Source of the DNA: Mycobacterium deserti
GTDB lineage: Bacteria; Actinomycetota; Actinomycetes; Mycobacteriales; Mycobacteriaceae
NCBI RefSeq assembly: GCF_025345615.1
Contig: NZ_JAODWD010000007.1
Span: 1 to 64,000 of the forward strand
Reading direction: 5' to 3'
DNA length: 64,000 bases
Below, one piece after another: positions 24,689 to 33,408 of the stretch; the first letter of the stretch is position 1, and the number at the start of each line of letters is the position of its first letter. The notes beneath the pieces were generated by a model. It was given only the letters and a program-made list of their open reading frames with translations. It did not search any database and was not told the origin of the DNA. The translations under genes and the position numbers were made by a program.

Positions 24689-25896
24689 GCGACCGTGTCG
24701 CCGTCGTCGGTGGTGGCATCGTCGGCGTCGCCGTGGCCCGCGAGATCCTGCGCCGACGGCCGACGGCCGAGGTGACGCTGTTCGAGAAGGAGGACCGTCT
24801 CGCCGCGCACCAGACCGGGCGCAACAGCGGGGTGGTCCACGCCGGGCTCTACTACCAGCCTGGCTCGATCAAAGCCGTGCTGTGCCGCCGCGGTGTCGGC
24901 CTACTCGAGCAGTTCTGCTCCGAACGCGGGATCCGCCGGATCGCGTGCGGCAAGGTTCTCGTCGCACTCGACGAGGCCGAACGGGGGCGCCTCGGCGACA
25001 TCCTCGAGCGGGCGCAGGCAAACGGTGTTCCCGGCGTGCGCATCATCAGCGCCGAGGAACTGCACGAACTGGAACCTCACGTGCGCGGCGTCGCCGCCCT
25101 GCACTCGCCGTCCACCTCGATCGTCGACTTCGCCGAGGTCACGCAGGCGCTGGCCGCTGATGCCGCCGCGGCAGGGGCGAAGATCCTGCTCGGTCACGAG
25201 GTCGTGGGTATGCGGTCGGTCGGCGCCGAGGTGGTGATCAGCGCACGCACCGGGGGCAGCACCGCCGAGAACCCGTTCGACCACGTCGTCGTCTGCGGCG
25301 GATTGCAGAGCGACCGACTCGCCCAGATGGCAGGTGACAAGCCCGACCCGGTGATCATGCCGTTCCGCGGTGAGTACTACGCGCTGAAACCCGAACGGCG
25401 GGGCCTGGTCAACGGCCTGGTGTACCCGGTGCCCGACCCGCGCTACCCGTTTCTGGGGGTGCACGTCACGCCCCGGGTCGACGGTGAGGTGCTGATCGGG
25501 CCGAACGCCGTGCTGGCGCTGGCTCGCGAGGGCTACACGTGGGGCAAGGTATCGGTGCCCGACCTCGCCGGCGTCGCCCGCACGCCTGCGTTCTGGCGCT
25601 TCGCCCGTCAGCACTGGCGCACCGGTGTGCGGGAGATGTACGGATCGCTGAGCAAGCGGCGGTTCGTGGCGGCCGCGCGTGCGTATGTCCCTGAACTGCG
25701 CGACGACGACGTGTTGCCCGGCCGCGCGGGTATCCGCGCGCAGGCGATGGACCCCGACGGCGGCCTGGTCGACGACTTCCGGATCAGCTTCCGCGACCGG
25801 ATCGCCGTGCTGCGCAACGCGCCGTCGCCTGCGGCGACATCGGCGCTCGCGATCGCCGAACACGTCGTCACCACGATCGAGAACCGAGGAAACTGA
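24685..25896 (+). CDS. FAD-dependent L-2-hydroxyglutarate oxidase-like protein (LhgO/DAO family)
   Basis: 403 aa. A D-amino-acid-oxidase-type flavoprotein: FAD motif VAVVGGGIVGVAVAREI at the N terminus, then the LhgO-typical AAHQTGRNSGVVHAGLYY, VCGGLQSDRLA, PFRGEYYAL and a C-terminal GIRAQAMDPDGGLVDDF. LhgO enzymes oxidise L-2-hydroxyglutarate to 2-oxoglutarate and pass electrons to the quinone pool. Within this operon it may oxidise the L-2-hydroxy acid produced by the CoA-ester steps. The next gene starts right after its stop, so the two are translationally linked. Confidence 0.93.
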   Translation: MSDRVAVVGGGIVGVAVAREILRRRPTAEVTLFEKEDRLAAHQTGRNSGVVHAGLYYQPGSIKAVLCRRGVGLLEQFCSERGIRRIACGKVLVALDEAERGRLGDILERAQANGVPGVRIISAEELHELEPHVRGVAALHSPSTSIVDFAEVTQALAADAAAAGAKILLGHEVVGMRSVGAEVVISARTGGSTAENPFDHVVVCGGLQSDRLAQMAGDKPDPVIMPFRGEYYALKPERRGLVNGLVYPVPDPRYPFLGVHVTPRVDGEVLIGPNAVLALAREGYTWGKVSVPDLAGVARTPAFWRFARQHWRTGVREMYGSLSKRRFVAAARAYVPELRDDDVLPGRAGIRAQAMDPDGGLVDDFRISFRDRIAVLRNAPSPAATSALAIAEHVVTTIENRGN

Positions 25897-26790
25897 GTGG
25901 AACCATCGCTGTCCGAAGGCCTCTGGGGAGTTCTGGCGACACCGTTCAAAGACGACCTCGGGCTCGACCTGGCCTCGCTGCGCAACGAGGTCGCGACGTT
26001 CGGTGACGACGGCTGCGACGGTCTGGTCGCACTGGGCGTGTTCGGCGAGGCGGCCTCGCTTCGGCCCGACGAAGCCGATGCCGTCGCCTACACCGTCGCC
26101 ACCTCATCCGGCCTGCCGTATGTCCTCGGCCTCTCCGAACGGGAACCGGAGGCGGTCGTCGCGCAGGCGCGGCGCCTGCTCGAGGCCGTGCCCCGTCCGC
26201 CCGTCGCGCTGATGGCACAGATCGCCGACAGCGATCCCGCGGTGGCTGCCGCCTCGTTGCGAGCCCTGCACGACGCCACAGGCATCGGCGTACTGGCGCA
26301 GGACTATCCCGTCGTCTCCGGTGTCACCGTCACCGACGAACAGGTGGTCGCCATCGTCGCGGCCTGTCCGTTCGTCGTCGGGGTCAAGTCCGAAACCCCG
26401 CCCACGTCGGTGGCGATCGCGCACCTTGCGCCTCGACTGGACGTCCCGGTGTTCGGCGGACTCGGGGGTGTCGGATTGCTCGATGAACTGGCCGCCGGAT
26501 CGGCAGGCGCGATGACGGGGTTCAGCCACCCCGCCGCGCTGGCCGCGGTGCTGCGAGCCCACCGCGAGGGCGGCTTCGACGCGGCCAGAGATGTTTGGGC
26601 GCCGTGGCTGCCGTTGGCCAACTTCGAAGGGCAGCTGAAGGTCGGCCTCGCCATCCGCAAAGAAGTGCTGAGACGGCGCGGTGTGATCGCCTGTGGGCGC
26701 GTGCGTCCGCCGGCGAGGCCGCTGCCGGGCTCACTGGTGCCGCTGCTGGACAAGCACCTCGCCGCCCTGCCCGCCGATGTCTGCCGCTGA
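25897..26790 (+). CDS. DapA-family (dihydrodipicolinate synthase / N-acetylneuraminate lyase) aldolase or dehydratase
   Basis: 297 aa from GTG directly behind the LhgO-like gene. A TIM barrel of the DapA/NAL superfamily with the Schiff-base lysine Lys164 (VVGVKSE) and the catalytic tyrosine Tyr137 (QDYPVVSG), the latter preceded by the usual beta-strand. The GTGE-type motif of true DapA is replaced (ALGVFGEAASL), so lysine biosynthesis is unlikely. Family members condense, cleave or dehydrate 2-oxo acids, which suits a 2-oxo acid made by the preceding oxidase. Specificity is unknown. Confidence 0.92.
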   Translation: MEPSLSEGLWGVLATPFKDDLGLDLASLRNEVATFGDDGCDGLVALGVFGEAASLRPDEADAVAYTVATSSGLPYVLGLSEREPEAVVAQARRLLEAVPRPPVALMAQIADSDPAVAAASLRALHDATGIGVLAQDYPVVSGVTVTDEQVVAIVAACPFVVGVKSETPPTSVAIAHLAPRLDVPVFGGLGGVGLLDELAAGSAGAMTGFSHPAALAAVLRAHREGGFDAARDVWAPWLPLANFEGQLKVGLAIRKEVLRRRGVIACGRVRPPARPLPGSLVPLLDKHLAALPADVCR

Positions 26791-26805
26791 AGAGTAGGAG
26801 TCACA

Positions 26806-27594
26806 ATGGATCTCGGGATCTCTGGACGTACGGCTCTGGTGCTGGGCGCGAGCGGTGGGCTCGGCAGCGCCATCGCGGTGCGGCTCGCCGAGGAGGGCGT
26901 CAACGTCGCCGTCGCCGGGCGCTCCACCGACAAGTTGGCCACCACGGCCTCGACCGCCCAGGCCGCCGGCGCCAAGACGCTGCCGCTGGCATGGGACCTG
27001 GTCGAGCTCGAACGAATCGATTCGGCTGTGGCCGAAGTGGAGCGCGCGCTGGGGCCGGTCGACATCCTGGTCAACAACACCGGCGGCCCGCCTCCCACTT
27101 CTGCGGCGGGTCAAGATGTTTCGATCTGGCGCACCAGCTTCGAGCAGATGATCCTGTCGGTGATCGCGCTGACCGACCGTGTCCTGCCGGGCATGCGCGA
27201 GCGCGGCTGGGGTCGCATCCTGACCTCCACGTCGTCGGGTGCGCTGTCGCCCATCTCGAATCTCGGACTGTCGAACACACTGCGGGCCAGCTTGCATGCA
27301 TGGTCGAAGACCGTCGCCGATGAAGTCGGCGGTGACGGTGTGACGTCGAACATCATCGTTCCCGGCCGAATCGAGACCGACCGGACCCGATTCCTCGACG
27401 AGAAGAAGGCGAGCCGCGAAGGCCGGTCCCGCGACGAGGTGATGCGTGACAGCGCGGCCACGATGGCGCTTCGGCGCTACGGCCGCCCCGAGGAATACGC
27501 CGACGTCGCCGCGTTCCTGTGTAGCGAAAGAGCCTCGTATATCACCGGTTCGGTGATTCGCGTCGACGGCGGGCTGATCCGCAGCGTCGTGTGA
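26806..27594 (+). CDS. SDR-fold protein without the catalytic tyrosine (BKR-like)
   Basis: 262 aa; ATG with TAGGAG upstream. The nucleotide-binding region ALVLGASGGLGSAIA, NNTGG and C-terminal GSVIRVDGG mark a short-chain dehydrogenase/reductase. The catalytic segment reads STSSGALSPISNLGLSNTLRASL.., so the Tyr of the Tyr-x-x-x-Lys pair is Ser or Leu, while HAWSK keeps a lysine. A known SDR subgroup shares this loss. It may act with altered chemistry or in binding; classical 3-oxoacyl reductase activity should not be assumed. It sits between the DapA-type and FAH-type genes. Confidence 0.9.
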   Translation: MDLGISGRTALVLGASGGLGSAIAVRLAEEGVNVAVAGRSTDKLATTASTAQAAGAKTLPLAWDLVELERIDSAVAEVERALGPVDILVNNTGGPPPTSAAGQDVSIWRTSFEQMILSVIALTDRVLPGMRERGWGRILTSTSSGALSPISNLGLSNTLRASLHAWSKTVADEVGGDGVTSNIIVPGRIETDRTRFLDEKKASREGRSRDEVMRDSAATMALRRYGRPEEYADVAAFLCSERASYITGSVIRVDGGLIRSVV

Positions 27595-27621
27595 GCCGAC
27601 CTCAACCAACCAAGGAGTCCG

Positions 27622-28467
27622 ATGCGTATCCGAACTGTCCAGTCAGCCGATGAGCAGGTCGCCTGCGTCGCACTGGCCGACGGCCGGCTCGCGCGCATCG
27701 ACCGAGTGCTGACCCACGGTCCGTCAGATCTGTTGTCGCTGCTGGCCAGTGAGCGCCTTGGCGAACTCGCCACGGCCATCGCGGTCGGCGTCCGCGACGA
27801 GGACTGCGTCAACGCCGACGCGCCGGTGAGCGTGCCGTGGACCAGGCCGAGGAAAATTCTCGGGATCGGGCTCAATTACGGCGCCCACGCCGGAGACCTC
27901 GGCGAGCAGGCGCCCCGCAGCTCGCCTGCGTCGTTCCTCAAGGGCGATCACACCATTGTCGGACCTGGGCAACCGATCATCGTGCCGCCCGGAATCGGCA
28001 AGGTGACCTCCGAAGCCGAGCTGGGCCTGGTCATCGGGCGTACGTGCTATCAGGTCGACGTCGACGAAGCGATGTCGTACGTGGCCGGTGTGGTGCCGGT
28101 ACTCGACCAGACCGCCGAGGCGGTGCTGCTGGAGAACCCCCGCTACCTGACGCGGGTGAAGAACTATCCGACGTTCTTCGCGTTCGGCCCGGACCTCATC
28201 ACGCTCGACGAGGCGCTCGCGCACGGTCCACTGGAAGACCTACGCGTCGCGACCGTGCACAACGACGTCGTGCATCGCGAGGACACCGTGTCGGGCATGA
28301 CGTTCTCCCCCGCCGAATTGCTCAGCTTCCACAGTCAGGTGATGCCGTTCTATCCCGGCGACATCTTGTCCACGGGAACCCCGGGCGCGGTGGGCATTTC
28401 GTCCGGTGACGTCGTGCGCTGTGAACTCGGCGACGAGCTCGCGTCGCTGACCAACCCTGTGCAGTAG
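27622..28467 (+). CDS. Fumarylacetoacetate hydrolase-family protein (acylpyruvase/decarboxylase type)
   Basis: 281 aa, start after an AAGGAG site. The FAH fold is clear in its second half: KILGIGLNYGAHA, FLKGDHTIVGPG, and the metal-binding residues Glu131 and Glu133 in TSEAELGLVIG with Asp162 in VPVLDQTAE. These enzymes use Mg or Mn to cleave or decarboxylate acylpyruvates, 2,4-diketo acids, oxaloacetate or 2-oxo-3-enoic acids. As the last operon gene it may deliver pyruvate plus a second acid or act on a 2-oxo acid made upstream. No terminator hairpin was seen in the 28 bp before the convergent methyltransferase gene. Confidence 0.93.
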   Translation: MRIRTVQSADEQVACVALADGRLARIDRVLTHGPSDLLSLLASERLGELATAIAVGVRDEDCVNADAPVSVPWTRPRKILGIGLNYGAHAGDLGEQAPRSSPASFLKGDHTIVGPGQPIIVPPGIGKVTSEAELGLVIGRTCYQVDVDEAMSYVAGVVPVLDQTAEAVLLENPRYLTRVKNYPTFFAFGPDLITLDEALAHGPLEDLRVATVHNDVVHREDTVSGMTFSPAELLSFHSQVMPFYPGDILSTGTPGAVGISSGDVVRCELGDELASLTNPVQ

Positions 28468-28495
28468 TTCTCCCTACGCTGTCGCTGGCGCCCCG

Positions 28496-29170
28496 TCACG
28501 CTGGTTTGACCGCCCGGAAGAACGTGACCCTGCCGATGAGTCGCAGGCGGTGCGTCGCCACCGGCGTGCAGTCGAAGCCGGCGCTGTTGAGTCGCCGCGG
28601 GATCGCGTCGCCGAGGTTGCCCTGGGCATGTGGACCATGCATCATGCGGCGCGCCAGCAGGCCGTCGTCGGCGCTCATGTCGCCGCCGATGTCGACCAGG
28701 TGCAGTTCCCCACCGGGCCGAAGCACGCGGAAGATCTCCTGCGCTGCTTCGGCTTTCACGTCCTCATCGAGGTGATGCCACATCATCGACGACAGAACGC
28801 GGTCGAACTGCCCGTCGCGGTACGGCAGCTTCTGAATGTAGCCGCGGTCGAACTTGATCCCGAGGTTGCGCGCCTTGCGCTGCGCTCGGGCCAGTGCACG
28901 CGGGTCAGGATCGCTGCCGACGGCGTCGATGCCGGGACGGGTGCGCTTGGCGCGCGAGATGACGCTTCCCGTGCCGCAACCCACTTCGAGTACCGACATG
29001 CCGTCGGCAAGGCGCGCCTGCTCGATCAGGGTGGCGTACCCCTTGGTCATCCCCAGTGCGCGGGTCAACAGGTCGTACCCGGGCAGCAACAGGTCGTGGC
29101 CGGCGGCGGGTAGGTAGTCGTGTCTATTGCGTAGAGTTCCGGTTACGGAACGTGGATGATGTTCGGTCAT
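28496..29170 (-). CDS. Class I SAM-dependent methyltransferase
   Basis: 224 aa. The SAM-binding motif VLEVGCGTGSVI (about residues 60-71) is followed by GSDPDPRAL (motif II, acidic residue) and FDRVLSSMMWHHL, then LRPGGELHLVDIGG, all typical of UbiE/class I methyltransferases acting on small molecules. No membrane segment or fusion. It is divergent from an AraC regulator with a 74-bp gap, so regulation by that protein is plausible. The substrate is unknown. Confidence 0.88.
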   Translation of the reverse strand: MTEHHPRSVTGTLRNRHDYLPAAGHDLLLPGYDLLTRALGMTKGYATLIEQARLADGMSVLEVGCGTGSVISRAKRTRPGIDAVGSDPDPRALARAQRKARNLGIKFDRGYIQKLPYRDGQFDRVLSSMMWHHLDEDVKAEAAQEIFRVLRPGGELHLVDIGGDMSADDGLLARRMMHGPHAQGNLGDAIPRRLNSAGFDCTPVATHRLRLIGRVTFFRAVKPA

Positions 29171-29244
29171 ACATTCATGGTGAACCCGCTATTGACAACG
29201 GTGTTGAGTGATAGTGGGCTGAACTTGGACTATCTTTGGCGATC

Positions 29245-30096
29245 GTGAACGTGCCGTCGCGGTTGATCCGTCACCGCGGCGGCGTACCGACGTACGGATA
29301 CCGGTCCGACCCGCAGACCCCGCCCGTCTCGCTGGTGCGCGCCGGTCACGACACGATCGACGTCGGTCGCCACATCCACGACTTCCCCGTGCTGTGGTAC
29401 GACGGTGCGGCGGGAGTGGTCTACGTCGTAGCTGCGGGAGAAGTGGTCGACCCGGCCGAGGTGAGCCGATCCGACGAGGGTGTCGGCGTGTTCTTCGATC
29501 CCGCGGCACTGGGCGCGGACGCCGAGACGGGTTGGCCGGCCTGGCGGGCGCATCCGCTGCTGTTCCCGTTTCTCCACGGCGAGGTCGGCGGCCTACTCAA
29601 ACTGACCTTGCCGTCGGCCCGCCGCCCCGCGTGGAACGCGGCGATCAGGGCGATCGAGACAGAACTCAACGTGCGGACGGAGGGTTACCGACAGGCCGCG
29701 CTCGCGCATCTCACGCTGTTGCTGATCGACCTCGCCCGAATGGCGGGCGACGTCGTCGGCGACCTGCGCCACAGCGGTGAGCCGATGCTCGCCGAGGTGT
29801 TCGCGGTGATCGACCGACGGCACACCGAGCCACTGTCGCTTCGTGATGTCGCGAACGAAGTCGGCATGACGCCGGGCCACCTGACCACAGTCGTGCGCCG
29901 ACGCACAGGGCGGACGGTGCAGGAGTGGATCATCGAGCGCCGGATGGCGGAGAGCCGCCGTCTGCTCGCCGGCACCGACCTGCCGGTCCAAGAGGTGGCC
30001 CGACGAGTCGGGATCGCCGACCCGGGGTACTTCAGCAGGCTGTTCCGACGGGTGCACGGCACGTCTCCTCGCGCCTGGCGCGAGCGGCCCTGCTGA
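29245..30096 (+). CDS. AraC-family transcriptional regulator
   Basis: 283 aa from GTG (a TTG three codons upstream is an alternative). The N-terminal half is a cupin-like sensing domain (HIHDFPVLWYDGAAGVVYVV). The C-terminal 100 residues hold the AraC double helix-turn-helix: LSLRDVANEVGMTPGHLTTVV and VQEVARRVGIADPGYFSRLF. It is divergent from the methyltransferase gene and precedes isocitrate lyase by 41 bp, which has its own start signals. The effector is not predictable. Confidence 0.93.
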   Translation: MNVPSRLIRHRGGVPTYGYRSDPQTPPVSLVRAGHDTIDVGRHIHDFPVLWYDGAAGVVYVVAAGEVVDPAEVSRSDEGVGVFFDPAALGADAETGWPAWRAHPLLFPFLHGEVGGLLKLTLPSARRPAWNAAIRAIETELNVRTEGYRQAALAHLTLLLIDLARMAGDVVGDLRHSGEPMLAEVFAVIDRRHTEPLSLRDVANEVGMTPGHLTTVVRRRTGRTVQEWIIERRMAESRRLLAGTDLPVQEVARRVGIADPGYFSRLFRRVHGTSPRAWRERPC

Positions 30097-30137
30097 ATAC
30101 GCCTTTGTGCATGAACGGCGCGTTCTAGTGTGGATTC

Positions 30138-32438
30138 ATGGCCATCATCGAAACGGGCGCCGCGCCTCAAACGCCGTTCGACCAGGACGTCGCCGCCACA
30201 CAGCGGTACTTCGACAGCGGACGATTCGAGGGCATCATCCGCCTCTACTCAGCCCGCCAGGTGGTGGAACAACGGGGCACGATCCCCAGTGACCACATCG
30301 TGGCGCGCGAGGCGGCCGTCGCGTTCTACGAACGCCTGCGCGAGCTGTACGCCCAGAAGAAGAGCATCACCACCTTCGGCCCGTACTCGCCGGGGCAGGC
30401 GGTGACGATGAAGCGCATGGGCATCGAGGGGATCTACCTCGGCGGCTGGGCGACCTCGGCCAAGGGCTCTACTACCGAGGACCCCGGCCCTGACCTGGCG
30501 AGCTACCCGCTCAGCCAGGTGCCTGAGGAGGCCGCAGGCCTGGTGCGTGCGCTTCTGACCGCCGACCGCAACCAGCAGTACCTGCGCCTGCAGATGGACG
30601 ACAAGCAGCGCGCGACCACCCCTGCGGTCGACTTCCGTCCGTTCATCATTGCCGACGCCGATACCGGTCATGGTGGAGACCCGCACGTGCGCAACCTGAT
30701 TCGGCGCTTCGTCGAGGCAGGTGTGCCCGGATACCACATCGAAGACCAACGCCCCGGCACGAAGAAGTGCGGCCACCAGGGTGGCAAGGTGCTGGTGCCG
30801 TCGGATGAGCAGATCAAGCGGCTCAACACCGCTCGCTTCCAACTCGACGTGATGAAGGTGCCCGGCATCATCGTCGCCCGCACCGACGCCGAAGCGGCCA
30901 ACCTGATCGACAGCCGCGCCGACGAGCGCGACCAGCCGTTCCTGCTGGGCGTCACCAATCTCAAGATTCCGTCGTACAAGTCCTGCTACCTGGCGATGAT
31001 GCGGGGGTTCTACGAGCGCGGTGTCACCGAGCTCAACGGTCACCTGCTCTACGCGCTGCCCGACGGTGAGTACGCGGTCGCCAACGCGTGGCTGGAGGGG
31101 CACGGCATCACCGCCGCCGTTGCCGAGGCGGCCTCGGCCTATCAGGATCGCGCAGACGGCTCGATCGACGCGTTGTTCGACGAGGTCGAGTCCAAGTTCG
31201 TCGACGCCTGGCAGGTGGACGCGGGGCTCATGACATACGGCGAGGCTGTGGCCGAGCTGCTCGAGTTCCGCGAGAGCGAGGGTGAGCCGCTCGACATGAG
31301 CGTCTCCGAGTGGCGCGCGTTCGCGCAGCGGGCACCGATGTACACCGCCCGTGAAAAGGCCAGAGAGCTCGGCGCAGCCGTCGGCTGGGACTGCGAGTTG
31401 GCCAAGACGCCCGAGGGCTACTACCAGGTTCGCGGCGGCATCCCGTATGCGATCGGCAAGAGCCTTGCCGCGGCGCCGTTCGCCGACATCCTCTGGATGG
31501 AGACCAAGACCGCCGACCTGGCCGACGCCAGGGAGTTCGCCGAGGCGATCCATGCCCAGTTCCCCGACAAGATGCTGGCCTACAACCTGTCCCCCTCGTT
31601 CAACTGGGACACCACCGGCATGACAGACGACGAGATGCGAGCCTTCCCTGAGGAATTGGGAAAGATGGGGTTCGTCTTTAACTTCATCACCTACGGCGGG
31701 CATCAGGTCGACGGCGTAGCCTCTGAAGAGTTCGCGACCGCGCTGAGACAGGACGGAATGCTGGCGTTGGCCCGGCTGCAGCGCAAGATGCGGTTGGTCG
31801 AATCTCCCTACCGCACACCGCAAACCCTGGTAGGTGGACCGCGCAGCGACGCGGCGCTGGCTGCCTCCTCCGGCCGCACGGCGACCACCAAGTCCATGGG
31901 CAAGGGTTCCACTCAGCACCAGCATCTCGTGCAGACCGAGGTGCCGAAGAAGCTGCTGGAGGAATGGCTGACGCTGTGGAGCGACCACTACCAACTAGGC
32001 GAGAAACTGCGGGTGCAACTGCGCCCGACGCGTCCGGGTTCGGACGTACTGGAACTCGGCATCTACGGAGAGCGCGGCGAGGGCGAGGAAGAAAAGCTGG
32101 CGAACGCGATCGTCGACCCCATCAAGGATCGTCACGGCCGCAGCATATTGACGGTGCGCGACCAGAACACCTTCGCCGAGAAGCTGCGCCAGAAGCGGCT
32201 GATGGACATCATCCACCTGTGGCTGATCCACCGCTTCAAGGCTGAGATCGTCTACTACGTCACGCCGACGGAGGACAACATCTACCAGACCGAGAAGATG
32301 AAGTCGCACGGCATCTTCAGCGACGTCTACCAGGAGGTCGGTGAGATCATCGTCGCCGATGTCAACAAGCCGCGCATCGAGGAGCTGCTCGCCTCCGACC
32401 GCGAGGCGCTGCAGCGGCTGATCCGCAAGGAGGACTGA
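30138..32438 (+). CDS. aceA: Isocitrate lyase, long mycobacterial type (ICL2)
   Basis: 766 aa, matching the long ICL2 (AceA) of mycobacteria rather than the ~430-aa ICL1. It cleaves isocitrate to succinate and glyoxylate; the mycobacterial enzymes also cleave 2-methylisocitrate. Visible active-site elements are ADADTGHGG (metal site region), the catalytic loop KKCGH at residues 209-213 with Cys211, and YNLSPSFNWDTTG. Residues after about 600 form the extra C-terminal domain that in ICL2 responds to acetyl-CoA or propionyl-CoA. No frameshift is present, unlike the split aceAa/aceAb of M. tuberculosis H37Rv. A dehalogenase gene follows after 13 nt. Confidence 0.97.
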   Translation: MAIIETGAAPQTPFDQDVAATQRYFDSGRFEGIIRLYSARQVVEQRGTIPSDHIVAREAAVAFYERLRELYAQKKSITTFGPYSPGQAVTMKRMGIEGIYLGGWATSAKGSTTEDPGPDLASYPLSQVPEEAAGLVRALLTADRNQQYLRLQMDDKQRATTPAVDFRPFIIADADTGHGGDPHVRNLIRRFVEAGVPGYHIEDQRPGTKKCGHQGGKVLVPSDEQIKRLNTARFQLDVMKVPGIIVARTDAEAANLIDSRADERDQPFLLGVTNLKIPSYKSCYLAMMRGFYERGVTELNGHLLYALPDGEYAVANAWLEGHGITAAVAEAASAYQDRADGSIDALFDEVESKFVDAWQVDAGLMTYGEAVAELLEFRESEGEPLDMSVSEWRAFAQRAPMYTAREKARELGAAVGWDCELAKTPEGYYQVRGGIPYAIGKSLAAAPFADILWMETKTADLADAREFAEAIHAQFPDKMLAYNLSPSFNWDTTGMTDDEMRAFPEELGKMGFVFNFITYGGHQVDGVASEEFATALRQDGMLALARLQRKMRLVESPYRTPQTLVGGPRSDAALAASSGRTATTKSMGKGSTQHQHLVQTEVPKKLLEEWLTLWSDHYQLGEKLRVQLRPTRPGSDVLELGIYGERGEGEEEKLANAIVDPIKDRHGRSILTVRDQNTFAEKLRQKRLMDIIHLWLIHRFKAEIVYYVTPTEDNIYQTEKMKSHGIFSDVYQEVGEIIVADVNKPRIEELLASDREALQRLIRKED

Positions 32439-32451
32439 GGCGCCCGCAGGC

Positions 32452-33408
32452 ATGGAGGTACGCAGGACTCCCGACGACAGATTTGCCGGCTTGCCCGGGT
32501 ACCCGTTCCCACCGCAGTATCGGAGCGTCACCGCAGCGGGTGTGCCGCGGGTCCGGATGCACTATGTCGACGCTGGACCGGCCGACGGGCCGGTGTGCGT
32601 GCTGCTGCACGGCCAACCGACGTGGTCGTACATGTACCGGAGTGTGATTGCGGTGCTTGCCGATTCCGGAATTCGGGTCATCGCGCCCGATCACATCGGC
32701 TACGGACGTTCTGACAAGCTCACCGATCCGACGGCCTACACTTTCGCCCGCCACATCGACTGGGTCCACGGGTTGGTCACCGGACTGGGCCTGTCTGATG
32801 CGACGCTGGTGGTCCAGGACTGGGGTGGCCCGATCGGCCTGAGCGTGCTGGCCCGCGATCCCGACCGCTTCGCGCGCGTGGTCGCGACGAACACGATCCT
32901 GCACACGTGTGACCCCGCATTGGCCGGTCGCTTGGCATGGGCGCACCACGGCGTGGACGACGGCCGGGTGATGTTGCAGGAGACGCTCCTCGATTACGTG
33001 GCGTTCTATGCGCGGTCGCCGGACATCGTTGCGAGTGTGTTTCTCGACGCCGTGGCAGGCCCGCTCGACGCAGGCGTGCTCGCCGCTTACGACGCCCCGT
33101 TCCCGGACCGCGATTACAAGGCCGGGCTGCGGCAGATGATCGCGTTGATTCCGTTGACGCGCAACGACCCTGGTGCGAAAATCGGCCGCGCCACCATGGC
33201 GGCGTTATCCGAGTGGGAGCGGCCGTTCCTCACCGCCTACTCCGACGGCGATCCGGCGACTGCGGGGTGGGACGAGGTCTTCCGGACTCATGTGCCCGGC
33301 GCCCGGGGCCAGGCTCACACGACCATCGCGGGTGCCGGGCACTTCGTCGCCGAGCAGAAGGGTCCGGAGTTGGCTGCGATTGTCGCGCAATACATTCGCA
33401 GCACCTGA
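32452..33408 (+). CDS. Haloalkane dehalogenase-like alpha/beta hydrolase (HLD-I type)
   Basis: 318 aa. An alpha/beta hydrolase with HGQPTWSYMYR (oxyanion/cap entry), the nucleophile Asp123 with the halide-binding Trp124 in VVQDWGGPIGL, an acid candidate Asp in YSDGDPATAG and the histidine in GAGHFVAEQKG. Asp-Trp at the elbow is diagnostic of haloalkane dehalogenases, which hydrolyse carbon-halogen bonds; the overall look is that of mycobacterial HLD-I enzymes such as Rv2296. The second halide-stabilising residue was not identified, so activity on haloalkanes is likely but not proven. It is 13 nt behind aceA and convergent without gap to the M50 gene. Confidence 0.87.
   Translation: MEVRRTPDDRFAGLPGYPFPPQYRSVTAAGVPRVRMHYVDAGPADGPVCVLLHGQPTWSYMYRSVIAVLADSGIRVIAPDHIGYGRSDKLTDPTAYTFARHIDWVHGLVTGLGLSDATLVVQDWGGPIGLSVLARDPDRFARVVATNTILHTCDPALAGRLAWAHHGVDDGRVMLQETLLDYVAFYARSPDIVASVFLDAVAGPLDAGVLAAYDAPFPDRDYKAGLRQMIALIPLTRNDPGAKIGRATMAALSEWERPFLTAYSDGDPATAGWDEVFRTHVPGARGQAHTTIAGAGHFVAEQKGPELAAIVAQYIRST

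Noticed and set aside
30249..31994. Long open frame (581 codons) antisense to isocitrate lyase
   Set aside because: Shadow of the GC-rich aceA gene without any recognisable domain.
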